This document shows positions 48,679-49,772 of a DNA stretch of 49,772 nucleotides, one piece after another. Below the pieces are notes generated by a model, which had not been told where the DNA came from, searched no databases, and worked only from the letters and a program-made list of their open reading frames with translations. Source of the DNA: an uncultured Oscillospiraceae bacterium (GTDB lineage Bacteria > Bacillota > Clostridia > Oscillospirales > Acutalibacteraceae); the NCBI GenBank assembly GCA_902478605.1, contig CABSLQ010000016.1:1-49772 (forward strand), written 5' to 3'. Position numbers and translations under genes: made by a program. Position 1 is the stretch's first letter. Each line of letters opens with the position of its first letter.

Positions 48679-49772
48679 TTATCCCGCCTGCTGCAAGTCG
48701 CGGTTGATTTCCACATATTCCATGATACGGCGCAGTTCGTCGGCAAACTTAAACCTGATACTGATGTCGCCGCCCTCATACACCTTGATATAATCAACCA
48801 GTTCAATGAGAATTTCCCGTGTCAGCTTGTCGATGTTCTCGTACTTCTTGAAAGCGGTCAAAAATGGATTTTCCTCGTCAATTCCGTTTTCCAGTTTGTC
48901 CCGCTCCGCTTTCAAGCCGTCGATTACCGCCATAGCCGTTTCGATTTGCTGCTCATAGTCTGCGCCCATGTGCCGGTAATCGTTATGGGTAATGTTGCCG
49001 TCTTTCCAGTCCTGATACAGAGCTTGCTTGTACCGCATAATTCTGGCAAGCTCTTTTTCTTTTGCGCTGATCTGCTCGTTCAGCCGCGCCGACTGGCTTT
49101 TTTTCTGCGGGGCCGCATTGATTTGGGCGATAATGGCGGAATAGTTGACCGCAAGGTGCACCTGCTGCCGGATTGCGTATAGGGTAGCCGCCTCCAGCTT
49201 GGTACTTTTTATGGAGTGCATAGTGCAAGCCTTTTTTGACAGGCTTTTGTAAGTCCCGCATTGATAGTACACATACAAGTCCTTGCTGGCTATCCGGGAC
49301 ATAGCCCGCCCGCAGTCGGCACAGCGAAGAAAACCGCTGAATAAATATAATTGCTTTTGCTTGGGGGCGGTGCGGGTGTCGCGTTTGAGCAGGTCTTTCG
49401 CTTTGGCAAAGGTTTCGCGGTCAATAATCGGCTCATGGGTATTCTGCACGACAATCCACTGTTCCTCCGGCACAGGCTCCAGCTTATGGATTTTGTAGCT
49501 TTTCACCCGATTGCGGCCCTGTGCCATATCCCCTACATAGACGGGATTTTTCAGCATACTTGAAACAGTAATCGTACTCCACATGGGCCGTGTCTGTCCG
49601 TTGGGACAATGATATTTCAGCCCTTGGCTTTGCTTGTATAGGGACGGGCACATTACATTGTGGTCGTTCAGATGATTGACAATCGCCCGGACGGTCATCC
49701 CACTGACAAACATGGAGAATATCTGTTTTACCACTTCGGCGGCTTCTTCGTCCACAAGCAGCGCGTGTTTGT
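48679..49772 (-). CDS. large serine recombinase (TndX/TnpX type), 5' part outside window
   Basis: The visible C-terminal 363 residues begin K-H-A-L-L-V-D-E-E-A-A-E and contain the recombinase domain (V-R-A-I-V-N-H-L-N, then W-S-T-I-T-V-S-S-M-L-K-N-P-V-Y-V-G), a zinc ribbon (C-A-D-C-G ... Y-Y-Q-C-G ... C-T-M-H), and a long coiled coil (about the last 150 residues). The catalytic serine domain lies beyond the right edge. Such enzymes integrate and excise mobile elements without high site specificity or at GA dinucleotides. A small hairpin spans its stop codon. Confidence 0.92.
   Translation of the reverse strand, partial: KHALLVDEEAAEVVKQIFSMFVSGMTVRAIVNHLNDHNVMCPSLYKQSQGLKYHCPNGQTRPMWSTITVSSMLKNPVYVGDMAQGRNRVKSYKIHKLEPVPEEQWIVVQNTHEPIIDRETFAKAKDLLKRDTRTAPKQKQLYLFSGFLRCADCGRAMSRIASKDLYVYYQCGTYKSLSKKACTMHSIKSTKLEAATLYAIRQQVHLAVNYSAIIAQINAAPQKKSQSARLNEQISAKEKELARIMRYKQALYQDWKDGNITHNDYRHMGADYEQQIETAMAVIDGLKAERDKLENGIDEENPFLTAFKKYENIDKLTREILIELVDYIKVYEGGDISIRFKFADELRRIMEYVEINRDLQQAG

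Larger units (their letters stand above)
48480..49772. mobile_element. end of an integrated element carrying a large serine recombinase
   Basis: The recombinase gene and TnpA fragment are visibly richer in A+T than the host genes to the left and start just after the palindromic zone. Recombinases of this type sit at one end of Tn4451/Tn5397-like or related integrative elements. The other end is outside the window, and the exact boundary is not determined; it is probably just past the recombinase stop near 48650-48679. Confidence 0.6.

Overview
The window reads as chromosome of a GC-rich anaerobic Clostridium-type Firmicute (Oscillospiraceae/Ruminococcaceae-like). Signs are strong purine-rich Shine-Dalgarno sites, consensus sigma-A promoters, U-tailed intrinsic terminators, a MurE with the DNPR (meso-diaminopimelate) motif, PASTA-bearing class B PBPs, an oxygen-sensitive class III ribonucleotide reductase, a corrinoid-type methyltransferase, and the 3' part of a TndX/TnpX-type large serine recombinase at the right edge. 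The genus cannot be fixed from the sequence alone.

Layout. 1-5.6 kb: a URO-D-fold protein divergent from an AraC regulator, a membrane-anchored MutS-like ATPase, a CAP-domain lipoprotein gene interrupted by an in-frame TAA, and a 47-aa lipoprotein. 5.7-20.4 kb: one long minus-strand division and cell-wall (dcw) operon, mraZ-rsmH-ftsL-pbp-pbp-murE-mraY-ftsW-murG-murA-ftsQ. It starts at a TTGCAA/TATAAT promoter followed by four 10-bp MraZ-box repeats, contains several strong intercistronic hairpins, and lacks murF, murD and murC. 20.5-24.3 kb: rsmD-coaD-coiled-coil operon, proC, and an aspartate aminotransferase. 24.6-25.4 kb: tRNA-Val(GAC), a decayed copy of its 3' end, and an HD-domain gene. 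25.6-29.9 kb: glycogen phosphorylase, a flavin-reductase-like protein and an MtaA-like methyltransferase. 30-33.9 kb: two MATE transporters flanking a DUF2871-like membrane protein; both MATE genes sit behind a promoter plus leader plus intrinsic terminator. 34-38.9 kb: uvrC, a frameshifted XRE regulator, ybaK, recG. 38.9-41.1 kb: corA with a structured leader encoding a 27-codon S-P-D-P peptide, and a carbon-nitrogen hydrolase. 41.2-44.2 kb: class III RNR operon under tandem NrdR-like boxes. 44.3-48.3 kb: prfC-arsC/spx-like pair and the murQ-murK-like amino-sugar recycling pair. 48.4-49.8 kb: palindrome-rich junction, an IS200/IS605 TnpA fragment and the serine recombinase.

The two most interesting observations are these. 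(1) The NrdD polypeptide ends without a glycyl-radical segment, and a separate 54-codon gene between nrdD and nrdG encodes precisely that segment (R-R-I-T-G-Y and its conserved tail), so this looks like a two-piece class III reductase. (2) The corA leader encodes a well-initiated small peptide beginning M-S-P-D-P, reminiscent of the Mg-sensing MgtL leader, and its coding sequence forms one arm of a perfect 10-bp helix that closes next to the corA ribosome binding site. Other items are two probable attenuators controlling MATE exporters, a nonsense-interrupted lipoprotein, a T-tract frameshift in a regulator, and an element junction lying in a transposase remnant.
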